64,000 nt of DNA, from positions 124,001 to 188,000 of the forward strand of contig JAQENU010000001.1 of assembly GCA_027676805.1 (NCBI GenBank), given 5' to 3'. Both the position numbers and the translations under genes were made by a program. The stretch is from Coprobacillaceae bacterium UN01-12pH3A. GTDB taxonomy: Bacteria > Bacillota_I > Bacilli_A > Erysipelotrichales > Coprobacillaceae. The notes under the pieces were generated by a model, which ran no database searches, was not told the DNA's origin, and saw nothing but the letters and a program-made list of their open reading frames with translations. Of this stretch, positions 62,025 to 64,000 are shown in pieces (within the stretch, counting starts at the first letter, position 1; each line of letters starts with the position of its first letter).

Positions 62025-64000
62025 TTATATTTTCTTATTGATACGATAATTCAATGCGCCGATATCCTCATGAAAATCTGTGCTTTCAATTTCTGGAATA
62101 TAGGCAATCAGTGGTCCATCGTTTCTGACCGGTTCTTCCAAATAAAATTTCAACGAATCGTAGAAATCATACTGACTGCAGTCTTCCAGCGTCGTCAGCA
62201 TTGGGTTCATACGCATACGGATAACGATAGCTTTTCCATCTTCCAGCTTCATTAGTTCATTAGCATTTATCAGCGGTCTTGCCATCAATGAACGACTGAT
62301 ATTCCCATGCGGATGCATCAAAAAAACAGACTCACCAGTCTGCTCACTTACGGATTCTGTTTCTATGGTCTTGCTGCCGATCTTATCGGATATTTCTTTT
62401 GCTGTTTCCAAATTTTGAGTAGAGATATAGATCATCAGATTACAGTTTGCCTTGATCGTTGCTGTCATCTCTTTGCCATAGATCTCTTCCAGCTGTCCGA
62501 AATCCTGAATATAGAGATGAAACTGAATATTCTTTCCTCTTGCAATACTCAACTTCTTGCCAAAATCGCCCTGTTTTCCTGATGCCGGCGTTTCATCCCA
62601 GAAGTAATGAAACTTTCTTCTCAGTCTGCCATTTGTTTCATTAGCCTTGATGGAAAGTACACGATAGATCTCATCAATAAAAAGATTAGCCAAAGAATCC
62701 ATATTTGACTTTTCATCCGGATTCACAAGAAAAACAGCTGTTGGTTTTGACGAAAACTGTGTCATATCAAAGGTAGACTTCATCGTCTGTTTAGCAACCA
62801 GTGAACTGGAAAACATCCCCAGCGTAGCACATGCAGAAACGTAGAAACTCATACGTGTTCGATCCGTAGCCAATGCTGCAGGACCAAATGCAGTTCTTGC
62901 AATATGACCAACTGGAAGATTGTTGAAATAATCATTCAAAGGCACATGGTCGTCTTCATCAGGCTGTCCAAGCGTTCCAAGGATCTGATAGCATGTATAA
63001 AGATTTTTCTGTTCTTCTGGACAGTCTGCTCCTGCTACTGCGAGGATCAGTGCTGCAATGATCGCCCGCTCTCCGTCTGTCCATATCTTCTCGCTCGCCT
63101 TGCTTTCCGGACAAAGCGCAGCAGCAATATCTTTCGCATACAAATCTGCCTCATCCACATTACCTTCATTTAGACAACGTATTACGGAACTCATTGGATT
63201 CCACTGATCGCCCGTCCATTGTTTTCTTAGATCAAGCAATATGACATGATATCCCTGTTCTACAAGGTAATTTCGATACATCTTGTAGAGTTCTTTCTTA
63301 GGATCATTTACAAAGAAAGATTCCTTATTGATGATCAGGTGTAGCGTAACTTTTGCCTTACCGGTTCCCCTTGCACTCAGTATATTGTTTTCATCGATTG
63401 TAACAGGACCAGCGCATGAAAAATTCTGTTCAATGTCCTCCATGTCTGTTATATCAAAATACTTGTTAAGATCAACAGTCATCTTGTCACTGATATAGAT
63501 GACATTTCGTTTACAGTGGAAAAAACCTGTAACTACATCTTTAACATGACTGATAAATCTCTTGAAATGATAAAGAACAAAGATGCCGGCAATATTGAAA
63601 TCATCCTGTCTCTGCATTCGGCTCATATATTTGTCATATGCCGCCTTGCTCAATATGATCAGTTTCAGATTTTTTGTATCTCTTACCTTTGCCTGTGTAG
63701 CAACCATGATTGAAGGTATCAGCGTTTTTCTAGTTTTACCAGAACTTGTCGTACCAATAATGATGCTGTGGATACATTCACATTCATGCCATATCCTCTG
63801 TCCAATCTTTCTAACAACCATACCTCCGGAGCTTTCTTTGCCACCTTTCAATCCATCGCGATATAGGATACGCTTTGTAAATATCCTATTGATTTCATGT
63901 TCATCCGCCCAGTGAGCAGAACCGTGTTCATCATGATTCTGCAACATAGCAAGACTTCTTGTCATCAAAAGAACGATCATTCCTGACAGACATAGCCAAA
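62025..64000 (-). CDS. VirD4/TraG-type conjugative coupling protein, 5' end outside window
   Basis: The frame stays open past ATG 63980 to the window edge, with hydrophobic residues (LWLCLSGMIVLLMT), so a membrane segment and the true start lie beyond 64 kb. Of the seen part, IIIGTTSSGKTRKTLIPSIM is Walker A, FHYFWDETPASGKQGDFGKK holds the Walker B region, and LHLIINKESFFVNDPKKELY with LDLRKQWTGDQWNPMSSVI are typical of TraG/VirD4. This ATPase links the relaxosome to the type IV secretion channel at the membrane. A conserved H-G-S-A-H-W-A segment near the N-terminus fits Bacillota members. It identifies the element as conjugative. Confidence 0.88.
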   Translation of the reverse strand, partial: WLCLSGMIVLLMTRSLAMLQNHDEHGSAHWADEHEINRIFTKRILYRDGLKGGKESSGGMVVRKIGQRIWHECECIHSIIIGTTSSGKTRKTLIPSIMVATQAKVRDTKNLKLIILSKAAYDKYMSRMQRQDDFNIAGIFVLYHFKRFISHVKDVVTGFFHCKRNVIYISDKMTVDLNKYFDITDMEDIEQNFSCAGPVTIDENNILSARGTGKAKVTLHLIINKESFFVNDPKKELYKMYRNYLVEQGYHVILLDLRKQWTGDQWNPMSSVIRCLNEGNVDEADLYAKDIAAALCPESKASEKIWTDGERAIIAALILAVAGADCPEEQKNLYTCYQILGTLGQPDEDDHVPLNDYFNNLPVGHIARTAFGPAALATDRTRMSFYVSACATLGMFSSSLVAKQTMKSTFDMTQFSSKPTAVFLVNPDEKSNMDSLANLFIDEIYRVLSIKANETNGRLRRKFHYFWDETPASGKQGDFGKKLSIARGKNIQFHLYIQDFGQLEEIYGKEMTATIKANCNLMIYISTQNLETAKEISDKIGSKTIETESVSEQTGESVFLMHPHGNISRSLMARPLINANELMKLEDGKAIVIRMRMNPMLTTLEDCSQYDFYDSLKFYLEEPVRNDGPLIAYIPEIESTDFHEDIGALNYRINKKI

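Noticed and set aside
1..64000. CRISPR arrays, rRNA and tRNA genes
   Set aside because: I saw no regularly spaced short repeats with unique spacers and no T-loop/anticodon pattern in the gaps. I cannot exclude a degenerate tRNA without a covariance-model scan.

Overview
The window looks like the chromosome of a low-GC Bacillota bacterium. The gene repertoire (Cna-B surface protein, PilT-type pilus operon, DUF134/NifX protein, serine-recombinase ICEs with SUFU, YodL and DnaN cargo) resembles gut Erysipelotrichia/Clostridia. That placement is inferred from gene content; there is no rRNA or tRNA gene in view to settle it. Strong AGGAGG-type ribosome sites sit before most genes, and nearly all real genes lie on the minus strand.

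Region 1 (1-14.5 kb) is a surface module. A giant Cna-B repeat adhesin (over 2,860 residues, 3' end outside the window) is followed upstream by a BTAD-type regulator carrying a degenerate GGDEF-like tail. Next comes a seven-gene type IV pilus-like operon: transglutaminase lipoprotein, PilC, four small pilin-like proteins and PilT. It has no PilB/GspE assembly ATPase.

Region 2 (14.6-27.5 kb) is ordinary core chromosome: an MBL hydrolase, a SnoaL-like protein, a YtrA-type GntR/ABC set, an old-yellow-enzyme flavin oxidoreductase with a divergent HxlR regulator, a LysR regulator, a diguanylate cyclase, a DUF134-NifX fusion, a DHFR-like protein and an AlkD-like repair protein. Three unusual small genes follow: an orphan gp19-like tail-tube protein, a cysteine-containing 'Hsp90-like' protein and a Phd-headed protein.

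Region 3 (27.6-46.2 kb) is a decaying defence island. It starts with a SIR2-like pseudogene and a fragment of the 3' end of rlmD (rumA). An operon then runs leftward: truncated HTH regulator, MORC-like GHKL ATPase, Z1 helicase, PD-(D/E)XK nuclease (broken), AIPR protein, Dcm-type methyltransferase, DUF2075 helicase (broken), HNH nuclease. At its right lies plus-strand wreckage of a Tn1549-like element (sigma factor, rrp5-like ORF, DUF2800, serine recombinase N-terminus), a frameshifted secreted protein, a broken XRE regulator and a membrane protein. A second rlmD 3'-end fragment closes the island at 46.0-46.2 kb.

Region 4 (46.3 kb to the window end) is one end of an integrative conjugative element: a GIY-YIG protein, three adjacent large serine recombinases (one with a lost active site), two DNA methyltransferases, SUFU, a DnaN sliding clamp, YodL-domain and ART-like proteins, several conserved unknowns, and a VirD4/TraG coupling protein cut by the window edge. 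Three ICE genes share an almost identical promoter (CTGACW, 17 nt, CATAATGG) about 22 nt before the start codon. The two rlmD tails, both on the minus strand, suggest at least two elements inserted in series into the 3' end of rlmD, whose body would lie beyond 64 kb.
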